Below are positions 1 through 6,711 of a stretch of 10,552 bases of DNA, piece after piece. Origin of the DNA: an uncultured Alphaproteobacteria bacterium (lineage in GTDB: Bacteria > Pseudomonadota > Alphaproteobacteria > Sphingomonadales > Sphingomonadaceae); assembly GCA_903939555.1 (NCBI GenBank), contig CAJAHV010000112.1, forward strand, positions 1 through 10,552, read 5' to 3'. The translations under genes and the position numbers were made by a program. Under the pieces are notes generated by a model that saw nothing but the letters and a program-made list of their open reading frames with translations, was not told the DNA's origin and did no database searches. How positions within the stretch are numbered: position 1 is the stretch's first letter; each line of letters opens with the position of its first letter.

Positions 1-375
1 ATCTTCGACGTGACGGTCCACGGGCCGTGGCAACATGACGGCCCCGGCGTGGGCATGGTCACCGGCTATCCCGGCTGCGGCACCACCCAGGCCTTTCTCG
101 ATTTCGGCGTCCCCGGCCAGTTGATCGAACTCATCGAATATCAACGCGGCGGCGTGCCGATCGATGCCGCCAACGGCAATGCCGGCGCCGTGCATTTCTG
201 CATCGTGGTGGACGATGTCGAGGCACTGTTCACCGATCTGTCGGCGCGCGGCCACCGCTTTGTCTCGCGGCCGTTCAGCACGCCCGACAACCCGCATTTC
301 TGCGGGAAACTGGTCTATCTCATCGACCCCGACGGCATCCGCATCGAACTGTTCGAACCGCGCCTGCCCGGCTGA
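1..375 (+). CDS. VOC (glyoxalase/bleomycin-resistance fold) family protein, 5' end missing
   Basis: The gene is cut by the left window edge; 124 codons are visible in frame from base 1 to a TGA at 373-375. The visible part holds a C-terminal beta-alpha-beta-beta-beta module typical of vicinal-oxygen-chelate proteins: a strand with GAVHFCIVVDDV (visible residues 62-73), a helix (VEALFTDLSARG), then YLIDPDGIRIELFEP (106-120). Likely metal ligands are a Glu in QLIELIEY (43 or 46), His65 and Glu116. VOC proteins include lyases, isomerases and extradiol dioxygenases, usually with a bound divalent metal in the cytosol; the exact reaction cannot be read here. It converges on the SnoaL-like gene and is separated from it by a hairpin, so it probably ends a different transcript. 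A GTG at base 10 is in frame, but sequence before it is also coding-like, so I treat the gene as partial. Confidence 0.85.
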   Translation: MFDVTVHGPWQHDGPGVGMVTGYPGCGTTQAFLDFGVPGQLIELIEYQRGGVPIDAANGNAGAVHFCIVVDDVEALFTDLSARGHRFVSRPFSTPDNPHFCGKLVYLIDPDGIRIELFEPRLPG

Positions 376-410
376 CAGCAAGGCGGTTGGTTGGTGACCG
401 GGCAGGCAAG

Positions 411-443
411 GCCTCCGGCGGCGGCTTTCTTACCGCCGGAGGC
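411..443. terminator. Hairpin between convergent genes, likely bidirectional terminator
   Basis: A perfect 11-bp stem (GCCTCCGGCGG at 411-421 pairing with CCGCCGGAGGC at 433-443) encloses an 11-nt loop containing TTTCTTA. It lies 35 nt after the VOC stop codon and 18 nt before the end of the SnoaL-like gene read from the other strand. There is no clean T-tract on either side, so intrinsic termination is plausible rather than certain. Confidence 0.6.
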
Positions 444-461
444 ACTTAGCAGACGCCGGGT

Positions 462-911
462 TCAATCCGCTTTGGCCGGCACCAGCGCCGGCGGCAGGTC
501 CTTGAACCAACTGTCGGTTTCCACCCGGCAGCAGATACGCCAGCCGTCCGGGGTACGCCGCCACTGGTCGCGATAGGTGGCGCCGCAAAAGAACAACGCC
601 GGGCCATCGGGGCCGACAAAGGTCATCGGGTTGAACAGCATCGTGTTCGACGTCGCGGTGTCGCCGGCCAGCCGGATCTGCGGCAGGCCGATGAGATGCT
701 GCGAATGCGGGAAACTGCCCAGCGCCTTGACCAGCCAGGGCTTGATCCGCGCCCAATCGCCGGTCTCGCCCCCGGTTGCGGTATAGTCGAAGCTCGCGTC
801 CGGGGTGAACACCGCATCGAGCGCGTCCCAATCCTTGGCGTCGAGCGCATAGGCATAGTCCGCCAGCACCGCCTGGATTCCGAGAATGTCGGAGATTTGT
901 TGCAGGTCCAT
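462..911 (-). CDS. SnoaL-like / NTF2-superfamily polyketide cyclase-isomerase-like protein
   Basis: A 149-residue protein of the size and pattern of the SnoaL_4/NTF2-like alpha+beta barrel. The N-terminal helices (DILGIQAVLADYAYALDAK, residues 8-26) run into DWDALDAVFTPDASFDYTA (27-45), the usual cone-fold signature. A histidine in PHSQHLIG (about 72) and a C-terminal beta sheet with a WRRTPDGWRICCRVE strand pair (117-131) follow. The family includes ketosteroid isomerases, polyketide cyclases and dehydratases that use an acidic or His residue in a hydrophobic pocket, often on ring compounds. The catalytic set of classical ketosteroid isomerase is not clearly present, so no specific reaction is claimed. 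The start ATG at 911 has GGAGAG about 6 nt upstream. It lies 115 nt downstream of the Rieske gene on the same strand, but an inverted repeat sits in between, so it may not share that transcript. No signal peptide is seen. Confidence 0.8.
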   Translation of the reverse strand: MDLQQISDILGIQAVLADYAYALDAKDWDALDAVFTPDASFDYTATGGETGDWARIKPWLVKALGSFPHSQHLIGLPQIRLAGDTATSNTMLFNPMTFVGPDGPALFFCGATYRDQWRRTPDGWRICCRVETDSWFKDLPPALVPAKAD

Positions 912-943
912 CGAAGCTCTCCAGGCGTGCGAACGACGCGGGT

Positions 944-1016
944 GTCACCCCGGGGGCCCGGCTTTTCTTGCCGCGTGACCAAAGCAAGCCGGGTCCCGGG
1001 TCAAGCCCGGGATGAC
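944..1016. repeat. REP/BIME-like inverted pair of a dispersed GC-rich repeat
   Basis: Two related arms face each other. The left arm (944-970) reads GTCACCCCGGG then GGCCCGGCTTTTCTTG. The right arm (980-1016), read on the other strand, gives GTCATCCCGGG, then CTTGACCCGGG, then ACCCGGCTTGCTTTG. The left arm lacks most of the middle block. The right arm also contains its own palindromic CCCGGG units. I recognise this motif as a common intergenic repeat in sphingomonad genomes (memory, not a search). It lies immediately downstream of the Rieske stop codon and could end the oxidative operon or stabilise its mRNA. Confidence 0.65.
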
Positions 1017-1026
1017 AGCGAAACGC

Positions 1027-2028
1027 TTACCCGTTGTACCGCCCGGCATAGAATTGCATGAACCATTGGCGCCACAACAGGATCGGGCCGTCGCCATCGC
1101 AGAGCAAAGGCTGCGGCCGGTATTTCTTGTTGTCCCAGACGATCATATCGACCGATTCGAACCCGGCCGATTCTTCGTCCGCCGTCGATCCGATCGAATG
1201 TTCATACAGCTTCTGGCCGACCTTGGCTTCGGTGGAGCCTTCGGGATAGCGGCGGTGGGTAAACTGCATCCGCGTGCGGGTCAGTTCCTTGTTCACCGGC
1301 AACGACGTGGCGAACATCGTCATCACCACATCGTCCTGGGTGAAGTGCATGATCGAAATGCCCGGGCCGTGCTGTTTGCCGACGATATAGCCATTGCCGA
1401 TATCGACGTTGAAAAACGGCCCTTCGGCGCTGGCCTTGCCCGGCGGGATACCCGGGGCGCCATGCAGATAGTGGAGATGGGCGAAATCGACGCCATTTTC
1501 TCCGATTTCCTGGATGGCGGTGCCAATGTCCCAGCTGCCGCGCGGCAGGGTGACGAAATCCGCATCTTCGAACTCGGGCACATCGGGCACGGCCCACAGC
1601 GGCTCGATGGCGTCGGGGTGATACCAGACGAAGATCGAGCCATAGCGTTCCTCGACCGGCAGGGCGCGCAGGATCGGCTTCTTGCGCGCCAGCGGCGGCA
1701 TCACCTTGGCATAGGGGATTTTCTTGCACCAACCCGCAGTGTCATATTCCCAGAAGTGGAACGGGCAGCGGATATTGTCGCCCTGCACGGTGCCGCCATG
1801 GCCGAGATGCGCCCCCAGATGCGGGCAGAACGGATCGGTAACGCCGACCTTGCCGCTTTCGCCGCGGAACATCACCCATTCCTGGTCGAAGGCCTGGACG
1901 TTGCGGATCTCGCCCGGCGCCAGCTTGGCCGATTCCTCGATCATGAACCAGCCATAGGGGATGGGGAACGGGCAGCGTTCGAGTTCCTGCGAGGTCTGGA
2001 TACGGTCGATGGGAGTCATCTCGTTCAT
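1027..2028 (-). CDS. Rieske [2Fe-2S] non-haem iron oxygenase, KshA-like
   Basis: A 333-residue oxygenase of the terminal Rieske type. The Rieske domain carries CPHLGAH (Cys68, His70) and CPFHFWEY (Cys88, His91), the four ligands of the 2Fe-2S cluster. The catalytic domain carries ENGVDFAHLHYLHG (residues 177-190): Asp181 as the intersubunit electron bridge, and His184 and His189 as ligands of the mononuclear iron. The third ligand is probably Asp294 in FESVDMIVWDNKKY. The pattern is closest in style to 3-ketosteroid 9-alpha-hydroxylase oxygenase (KshA) and related sterol Rieske enzymes, though KshA proteins are usually nearer 380 residues. It needs an NAD(P)H-dependent reductase, which is not in this window. 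The start has AAAGGA 8 nt upstream and overlaps the P450 stop codon in an ATGA junction, indicating translational coupling. It is the last gene of the SDR-ALDH-P450-Rieske operon. The Rieske class is certain; the steroid substrate is inferred from neighbours. Confidence 0.88.
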   Translation of the reverse strand: MNEMTPIDRIQTSQELERCPFPIPYGWFMIEESAKLAPGEIRNVQAFDQEWVMFRGESGKVGVTDPFCPHLGAHLGHGGTVQGDNIRCPFHFWEYDTAGWCKKIPYAKVMPPLARKKPILRALPVEERYGSIFVWYHPDAIEPLWAVPDVPEFEDADFVTLPRGSWDIGTAIQEIGENGVDFAHLHYLHGAPGIPPGKASAEGPFFNVDIGNGYIVGKQHGPGISIMHFTQDDVVMTMFATSLPVNKELTRTRMQFTHRRYPEGSTEAKVGQKLYEHSIGSTADEESAGFESVDMIVWDNKKYRPQPLLCDGDGPILLWRQWFMQFYAGRYNG

Positions 2029-3449
2029 GGCTGTTTTCCTTTCCCGGGGATGTTGCGCTCGCCGGTGATCTTCACCTTGAAGCTGTTGGCGGGGCCAGGC
2101 GTTGGCGCCGTCTTGGTTTTCAGCACATAATCGGGGTGTTCGAGGGCCAGGTCATAGCGGTGGAACACCCGCGCGATCGCCACCGCCATCAACACTTCCG
2201 CCAGCCCCTGCCCGAGGCATGAATGCGGCCCGCGACCGAAAGGCGAATAGGCGCCCTTCTGCAGATGTTCGGCGCGCGGCCGGTTGTAGCGGTCGATGTC
2301 GAAGGTCGCAGGATCGGGGAAGAATTCGTGCATGAAATGCGGCACGCTGGTGCCGATATACAGCATTTCATGTTCCGGAATGGTGAAGCCGGCGAACTCG
2401 AAATCGCGCGTCGCGGTGCGCATCTGGGCAACCGCGATCGGCCATAGCCGCATCGCTTCCATCACCGCGCCGTTGATCGCTTTCAGGCCGCGCACATCGG
2501 CTTCGTCGATGCTCGGCTTGGCGAACAAGGCGTCGGCCTCGGCCTTGATGCGGGCGTGGATATCGGGGTGCTTGACGATGCCATAGATGCACGCCGCCAT
2601 GGTGTTGGCGGCGGTATCGAGCCCCGCCACATAGGGGCCTGTCACCGTGAGAATCAGATTCTCGTCGGGCATCAGGTCCTTGTCGGTCTTGTTGGCGCGC
2701 AGGACATCGGTGATGGCGTTCCGGGGCGCGCCGCCGGCGGCTTCCTTCGCCTCGAAATCGGCGATCATCGCCCGGCCCAGTTCATCGACCCGGCGCCGCG
2801 CCGTCTTGTAGCGCGGGTCCTTGAGCATGATCGACGGCCGCTGCCGCGTGACGAGCACGTTGAGGATGGTCAGGATCGCGAAGCGGATATCCTTGATATA
2901 ATCGAGCGGCGCCGATCCGGTCAGCATCATGCCCAATTGTTCGACGACCAGATATTGCATCGCCTCGATGACCGGGATGGTGGTGCCGACCCGCCAGCGC
3001 CGGCTGAGCGCGTTTTCGGTGATCGCCACCAGCGTGTCATATTGGCCGGCCACCGATTCACGCGAAAAGCCGTCGCGCATCAGCGTGCGCAGCCGGACAT
3101 GGCGTTCGCCATCGGCCCCGGTCAGCGTTTCGGTGGCGCCATATTCGCGGACCAGCCCTTCCCAGAACTCCTTCGACCGCATCGAATCGCGGCCCTGACG
3201 GGTGGTCAGGAACATCGCCGCTTCGGGGCCGGCGATGACGATGCTTTCGCGGCCGAACACCTTGATGCGGTAAACCGGGCCATGGGCGCGATAGGCACGC
3301 AAAAAGAACGCCGCCGGGTCCTTGGCCATTTCCAGCGTGTTGCCGATCCACGGCAGGCCGGGGACGACCGGAATCGCCCCCGCCGGCGCCGCCTTCGGCG
3401 GATCGGGCGCCATTTCATCGGCGGAATCGGCTTCCATCACGCTGGCCAT
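2025..3449 (-). CDS. Cytochrome P450 monooxygenase
   Basis: A soluble bacterial P450 of 474 residues (numbering from the ATG at 3449). The signatures are complete and in order: the I-helix oxygen-activation motif AGLDT (275-279), the K-helix ExxR motif EAMR (331-334), a PERF-like region FDIDRYN (383-389), and the haem loop FGRGPHSCLG with the thiolate Cys411. It would hydroxylate an organic substrate using O2 and electrons from a ferredoxin and reductase not encoded here. The start is ambiguous. A GTG at 3464 overlaps the upstream ALDH stop and would add five residues, but the ATG at 3449 has GAAGGA 7 nt upstream and the GTG has no visible ribosome binding site, so I prefer the ATG. The Pro/Ala-rich N-terminal stretch before IPVVPGLPWIG is not a membrane anchor. 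Placement between ALDH and Rieske genes suggests a hydroxylation whose product is oxidised onward to an acid. Family numbering (for example CYP125-type) cannot be assigned by eye. Confidence 0.9.
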   Translation of the reverse strand: MASVMEADSADEMAPDPPKAAPAGAIPVVPGLPWIGNTLEMAKDPAAFFLRAYRAHGPVYRIKVFGRESIVIAGPEAAMFLTTRQGRDSMRSKEFWEGLVREYGATETLTGADGERHVRLRTLMRDGFSRESVAGQYDTLVAITENALSRRWRVGTTIPVIEAMQYLVVEQLGMMLTGSAPLDYIKDIRFAILTILNVLVTRQRPSIMLKDPRYKTARRRVDELGRAMIADFEAKEAAGGAPRNAITDVLRANKTDKDLMPDENLILTVTGPYVAGLDTAANTMAACIYGIVKHPDIHARIKAEADALFAKPSIDEADVRGLKAINGAVMEAMRLWPIAVAQMRTATRDFEFAGFTIPEHEMLYIGTSVPHFMHEFFPDPATFDIDRYNRPRAEHLQKGAYSPFGRGPHSCLGQGLAEVLMAVAIARVFHRYDLALEHPDYVLKTKTAPTPGPANSFKVKITGERNIPGKGKQP

Positions 3450-3460
3450 CTCTGGGTCCT

Positions 3461-4855
3461 TCACGGAGTCAGCATATGTTCGATGAACATCGCTGCCTCG
3501 GGCGGATAGGGCGGGTAGAACATCATCGAGCTTTGCGACTGGTCGAGCGAATCCTCGACGACACCGCGCGGGTTGGAAAATTCGATGAAGCCGGCGCGCC
3601 CCCCCAGCCGGCCGATGCCGCTATGATTGGCGCCGCCAAAGGGCAGCGTCGCGATATTGGCCTGGACGACGGCATTGTTGATGGCGCTGGTGCCGGCGCG
3701 GGTATGATCGATGAAATAATCGGCCATTTCGCGATTCTGGGTGAAGACATAAAGCCCGAGCGGCTTGGGGCGCTTGGCGACTTCCTTGACGGCTTCCTCG
3801 CGAGTCGCAAACGGCTGCACAAAGATCACCGGGCCAAAGACTTCCTCGTCGAAAATGTCCATCGCCGGGGTGACGCCTTCAAGGATGGTCGGCGCGATGA
3901 AGCGTTTCGCCACATCGATCTCGCCGCCGAAAACGACCTTGGCGCCCTTGGCCACGGCATCGTCGATCAGCGCCTTGATACGCAGCGTATGGCGTTCATT
4001 GACGATGCGCGGCAGGTCGGCGGAGGTGTCGAAGCCCGTCCCGTTCGGGTTGAACATCGCGCTGATCTTGGTTTTCAACGCGTCGACAAAGGCATCCTTC
4101 ACCGTTGCATCGACCAGCACATAATCGGGGCTGAGGCAGACCTGCCCGGCGATGAGATGCCGGGCATAGCCGATCTTGGCGGCAGCATCGGCGAGATCGG
4201 CATCGGCAGCGACAATGGCGGGGTTCTTGCCGCCCATTTCCAGCGTCACCCCGGCAAAATGCTTGGCGGCGGCTTCCATCACGAAGCGGCCGATGCGGTT
4301 GTTGCCGACATAGCAGATATGGTTGAACGGCAGTTCGAGCAGCGCCTGTGCGGTTTCCGGCCCGCCGGTGACCACGGCAATCTCGTCGGCAAGCCCGGCC
4401 TTCTCGATGATCTGCTTGACCAATTCGGCCGATTGCGGCGCGACTTCGGACGGCTTGATGACGATGGCATTGCCCGCCGCGATCATGCTGATCGCCGGCG
4501 ACAGGCTGATCAGCACCGGCGAATTCCAGGTGGCGAGGTGCAGCACGACGCCCTTGGGCTCATAATGCACATAGGCGTCGCGGCCCATCAGTTCGGGCAC
4601 GGCTTCCACCTTTTCGCGCGCCATCCAGCCTTCCAGCCGCTCGCAGAAATACTGGATCTCGCCCTTCAGCGGGATGAGATGCAGCTTGCCGTCCATGCCG
4701 AGCTCTTCGAACCCGGCGGCGCTGATCTCGGCGCGCAGATCATAGGTCGCCTGATACAGCCGGCGCAATTTGTCGATGCGCTCGGCCGGGGTCGAACGCG
4801 CGATGGCCGGGGCGGCCGCTGCCAGCCGGTCGAAGATCGCCTGATACGGGTTCAT
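3461..4855 (-). CDS. NAD(P)+-dependent aldehyde dehydrogenase
   Basis: A 464-residue member of the aldehyde dehydrogenase superfamily, short like class 3 or coniferyl-aldehyde-type enzymes rather than the roughly 500-residue class 1/2 type. Visible residues are the oxyanion Asn111 in ATWNSP, cofactor Lys134 in IKPSE, the Rossmann turn YVGNNRIG (182-189), the general base Glu206 in LEMGGKNP, the nucleophile Cys240 in AGQVCLSPD, and EEVFGP (337-342). It should oxidise an aldehyde to a carboxylate in the cytosol. The start ATG at 4855 has GAGGGG 8 nt upstream, overlapping the SDR stop codon region; the SDR gene ends only 12 nt before. The C-terminal tail (FYPPYPPEAAMFIEHML) resembles the hydrophobic tail of class 3 enzymes. 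Together with the P450 and SDR it forms a plausible hydroxylation-alcohol-aldehyde-acid cassette. The substrate is unknown; a steroid side chain or a ring-cleavage aldehyde is an inference from context. Confidence 0.92.
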   Translation of the reverse strand: MNPYQAIFDRLAAAAPAIARSTPAERIDKLRRLYQATYDLRAEISAAGFEELGMDGKLHLIPLKGEIQYFCERLEGWMAREKVEAVPELMGRDAYVHYEPKGVVLHLATWNSPVLISLSPAISMIAAGNAIVIKPSEVAPQSAELVKQIIEKAGLADEIAVVTGGPETAQALLELPFNHICYVGNNRIGRFVMEAAAKHFAGVTLEMGGKNPAIVAADADLADAAAKIGYARHLIAGQVCLSPDYVLVDATVKDAFVDALKTKISAMFNPNGTGFDTSADLPRIVNERHTLRIKALIDDAVAKGAKVVFGGEIDVAKRFIAPTILEGVTPAMDIFDEEVFGPVIFVQPFATREEAVKEVAKRPKPLGLYVFTQNREMADYFIDHTRAGTSAINNAVVQANIATLPFGGANHSGIGRLGGRAGFIEFSNPRGVVEDSLDQSQSSMMFYPPYPPEAAMFIEHMLTP

Positions 4856-4867
4856 CGGTCAGGCCCC

Positions 4868-5743
4868 TCAAAACATCTGCGGAACGGTGGGGTGGCGGCG
4901 CGCCAGCATATCGTCGGTGCGCTTGCGCACGGCGTCCTTGGTGACATCGGTCAACGGCAGGATGTAGAAATCGTCGCGCAGCAACGAAGTGTAGACTTCC
5001 TCGGCGAAATCCACCGGGTCGGTGGTTTCGACTTCGCGACCGATGAACTGCTTCATGACGATCTGGAAGGTCTCCATGTCGTCGATGCCGCCGCCGGCGC
5101 GAATGATCGGATCGTCATAATCCTTTTGCAAATTGCGGTGCGAGCCGAACAAATTGGTATCGACGACATGCGGCCCCGGGAACAGGATCGCCGCCTTGAT
5201 GTCGGACTGCACCATGTCGAGCTGATATTGCAGCACTTCCATCAACGCGATCAGCGCCGCCTTGGAAGCCGAATAGGCCGGCGAATTGGGCGGGAACACG
5301 ATGCCGGCGCCCGATGACGTCGCCGCCATCAGCCCGCCCTCATTCTGCTCGAACATGCGCGGCAGGAACGACAATATGCCGTTCAATGGCCCGAAGAAAT
5401 TGACATCCATCGCCCAGCGGAAGGATTTTTCCGGGGATGTCCAGATGCTCGGGCCACCGCCGCCGCCAACGCCAGCATTGTTGAACACGGCATGGACCTT
5501 GCCCCATTTGGCAAAGGCCGCGTCGCGCAACGCATCGACTTCATCGCGCTTCGACGCATCGCAGACGATGCCGATTGCAGTGCCGCCGCCGTCATTGATC
5601 TCGGCGACCGCCTTGTCGAGCGCGCCGCCTTCGATATCGCTGAGCACGATCTTGGCGCCGGCCTTGGCCAGCCGGTGCGACAGCGCCTTGCCAACGCCGC
5701 TGGCGGCCCCGGTGATGACGGCGACTTTATCGGTGAAATCCAT
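4868..5743 (-). CDS. Short-chain dehydrogenase/reductase (SDR), classical NAD-type
   Basis: A 291-residue classical SDR. The Rossmann motif TGAASGVG (11-18) is followed by Asp36 at the end of the second strand (IVLSDIEG), which normally selects NAD(H) over NADP(H). NNAG lies at 88-91, the structural Asn at 115, Ser143/144 in AATSSGAG, and the catalytic YSASK with Tyr157 and Lys161. The C-terminal 90 residues extend beyond the usual 250-residue core and may shape the substrate pocket. The reading frame stays open upstream to 5794, but the start is set at the ATG at 5743: GGGGAGAG sits 4 nt upstream and the Rossmann strand begins right after. It is the first gene of the operon that continues into ALDH, P450 and Rieske genes and lies 63 nt after the TetR gene on the same strand. 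It probably oxidises a hydroxyl (secondary ring alcohol or primary alcohol) formed in the same pathway; which one is not determinable. Confidence 0.92.
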   Translation of the reverse strand: MDFTDKVAVITGAASGVGKALSHRLAKAGAKIVLSDIEGGALDKAVAEINDGGGTAIGIVCDASKRDEVDALRDAAFAKWGKVHAVFNNAGVGGGGGPSIWTSPEKSFRWAMDVNFFGPLNGILSFLPRMFEQNEGGLMAATSSGAGIVFPPNSPAYSASKAALIALMEVLQYQLDMVQSDIKAAILFPGPHVVDTNLFGSHRNLQKDYDDPIIRAGGGIDDMETFQIVMKQFIGREVETTDPVDFAEEVYTSLLRDDFYILPLTDVTKDAVRKRTDDMLARRHPTVPQMF

Positions 5744-5769
5744 GTTTCTCTCCCCGGAAAATAAGAATT

Positions 5770-5799
5770 GCCGCCGGCGGCCGGGGCCTGACACCCCGG
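5770..5799. terminator. Palindromes in the TetR-SDR gap, possible weak terminator
   Basis: A 12-bp palindrome (GCCGCCGGCGGC, 5770-5781) abuts a stem-loop of CCGGGG and CCCCGG (5781-5799, 7-nt loop). Read on the minus strand from the TetR stop codon, these are followed by an AT-rich stretch containing TTCTTATTTT, giving a terminator-like order. If it works, the SDR-Rieske operon would need a promoter in a very short space; if not, the operon is co-transcribed with the regulator. Evidence does not decide. Confidence 0.35.
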
Positions 5800-5806
5800 A
5801 CCCCCG

Positions 5807-6532
5807 TCAGGTTATGGATTCGCCTCTTTGCCGGGCGATTTGTTCGATGAAAGGTTGCAGCAGTTCGGCGGCCAGCTGGCTGGTTTCCGCTGCGTAGAGT
5901 TCGGCTGTGGCGCGCATCAGCGGCAGCGATGCCTGTGACCGGGCGATCGCCCGCGCCACGGCGGCGCTGGTCTTTTGCCCTTTGGCGGCATTGGCGCGCT
6001 CCCGCGCCACCGCCACCGCCGCGCCAAAGGCGATGAAGCCGGTATGCCGGACGATGCGCACCGCTTCGGCCAGCGCAAAGCCGCGCGCCACCATCACCGC
6101 CAGAAAACCATCGACCATTTCGACTTCGGTTTCAAAGCCGAAGCCGCCTTCGGCAAATTGCGCGATCGCCCGCGGTTCGGAAACCAGCGCCTCCTGCAAC
6201 GCCAGCGCATATTCGCGGACATAATCAGCCCAAGGTTGCCCGGTATCGCGCGGCAGGGGCAGCCGTGCCACCTGCCGGCTGACCGCCAGCCGCACCAGCG
6301 CGTCGCGTCCCGACACATATTGATACAGCGTCGCCACCCCGACACCGAGATGTTCGGCGAGGACACCCATGTTGAAGCGATCGAGCCCGATCGCCAGCGC
6401 GCCATCGAGCACCTGGTCGAGCGTCAACAGCCGCGGCCGCCCGGGACGCGCAGGGATCGCACGCGGGGCAATGGCACGCGGGGCGATGGCCCGCGAGGCA
6501 ATGGCGACGGTGCTGGCGACTCCGGCAGGCAT
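5807..6532 (-). CDS. TetR-family transcriptional regulator
   Basis: A 241-residue protein with an N-terminal DNA-binding domain. After a low-complexity Ala/Pro/Arg tail (residues 1-33) comes the domain RLLTLDQVLDGALAIGLDRFN followed by the helix-turn-helix MGVLAEHLGVGVATLYQYVSGRDALV (55-80); the ATLYQYVSGRDAL recognition-helix region is characteristic of TetR. The remaining helical part (from about 95) would bind a small ligand and dimerise. No ligand can be deduced. It lies between the P450/Rieske operon (same strand, downstream) and the ipdA operon (divergent), which makes it the best candidate repressor of both, presumably released by a pathway CoA thioester or steroid as for KstR-type regulators. 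It is longer than KstR2 (about 200 residues) and I do not claim orthology. The ATG at 6532 has only a weak GGA upstream, but no other ATG or GTG lies before the DNA-binding domain. Confidence 0.88.
   Translation of the reverse strand: MPAGVASTVAIASRAIAPRAIAPRAIPARPGRPRLLTLDQVLDGALAIGLDRFNMGVLAEHLGVGVATLYQYVSGRDALVRLAVSRQVARLPLPRDTGQPWADYVREYALALQEALVSEPRAIAQFAEGGFGFETEVEMVDGFLAVMVARGFALAEAVRIVRHTGFIAFGAAVAVARERANAAKGQKTSAAVARAIARSQASLPLMRATAELYAAETSQLAAELLQPFIEQIARQRGESIT
6459..6503. repeat. Three tandem 15-bp units inside the TetR N-terminus
   Basis: Three adjacent 15-bp units (GCACGCGGGGCAATG, GCACGCGGGGCGATG, GCCCGCGAGGCAATG) encode, on the minus strand, successive pentapeptides of the type Ala-Ile-Ala-Pro/Ser-Arg in the tail before the helix-turn-helix. 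A degraded fourth unit may lie just left at 6444-6458 (encoding part of AIPAR). Because the unit is a multiple of three, gain or loss of copies would keep the frame. Confidence 0.85.
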
Positions 6533-6621
6533 TTTCCGAAGCTAATTCGATAAATCCCGGCGGTAAAGACCCATCGTCGAAAATCGTAACGAAACCCGGA
6601 AAAATATGCGCAAACCTGCAA

Positions 6622-6649
6622 TCAACACCCTTTACAAGCACCCTATGCT
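6622..6649 (+). promoter_or_regulatory. Possible promoter for the ipdA operon, copy 1 of the repeat
   Basis: TCAACA (6622-6627) and TATGCT (6644-6649) are spaced 16 nt apart and each match four of six bases of the sigma-70 consensus. A short inverted pair AGCA/TGCT (6637-6649) overlaps the -10 element and could be part of a TetR-type operator. Both elements are weak; this is a candidate only. Confidence 0.25.
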
Positions 6650-6711
6650 AAGCCATCGCAACCCCACAGCCGTCGCATCAGACGATCGGCCAAGAGAGGT
6701 TGACCGGCGCA

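Noticed and set aside
462..911. Calling the SnoaL-like protein a ketosteroid delta-isomerase because of the steroid context
   Set aside because: The fold fits, but the Tyr/Asp/Asp catalytic set of classical ketosteroid isomerase cannot be placed with confidence, so only the superfamily is given.
1012..2130. A 372-codon open frame on the plus strand opposite the Rieske gene
   Set aside because: It runs across the Rieske/P450 junction in antisense, has a His/Arg/Asp-rich composition and no motif; it is explained by the opposite-strand gene.
2556..3509. A 317-codon plus-strand frame opposite the P450 gene
   Set aside because: Antisense shadow; the P450 haem, I-helix and ExxR motifs establish the minus strand as coding.
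3476..5317. A 613-codon open frame on the plus strand opposite the ALDH and SDR genes
   Set aside because: It is an antisense shadow of high-GC genes: composition is His/Arg/Asp/Gly-rich with no domain pattern, while the minus strand encodes two complete enzymes with all catalytic motifs.
5807..6532. Naming the TetR regulator KstR2
   Set aside because: It is next to ipdA as kstR2 can be, but it is longer, and no KstR2-type operator palindrome is visible in the intergenic region.
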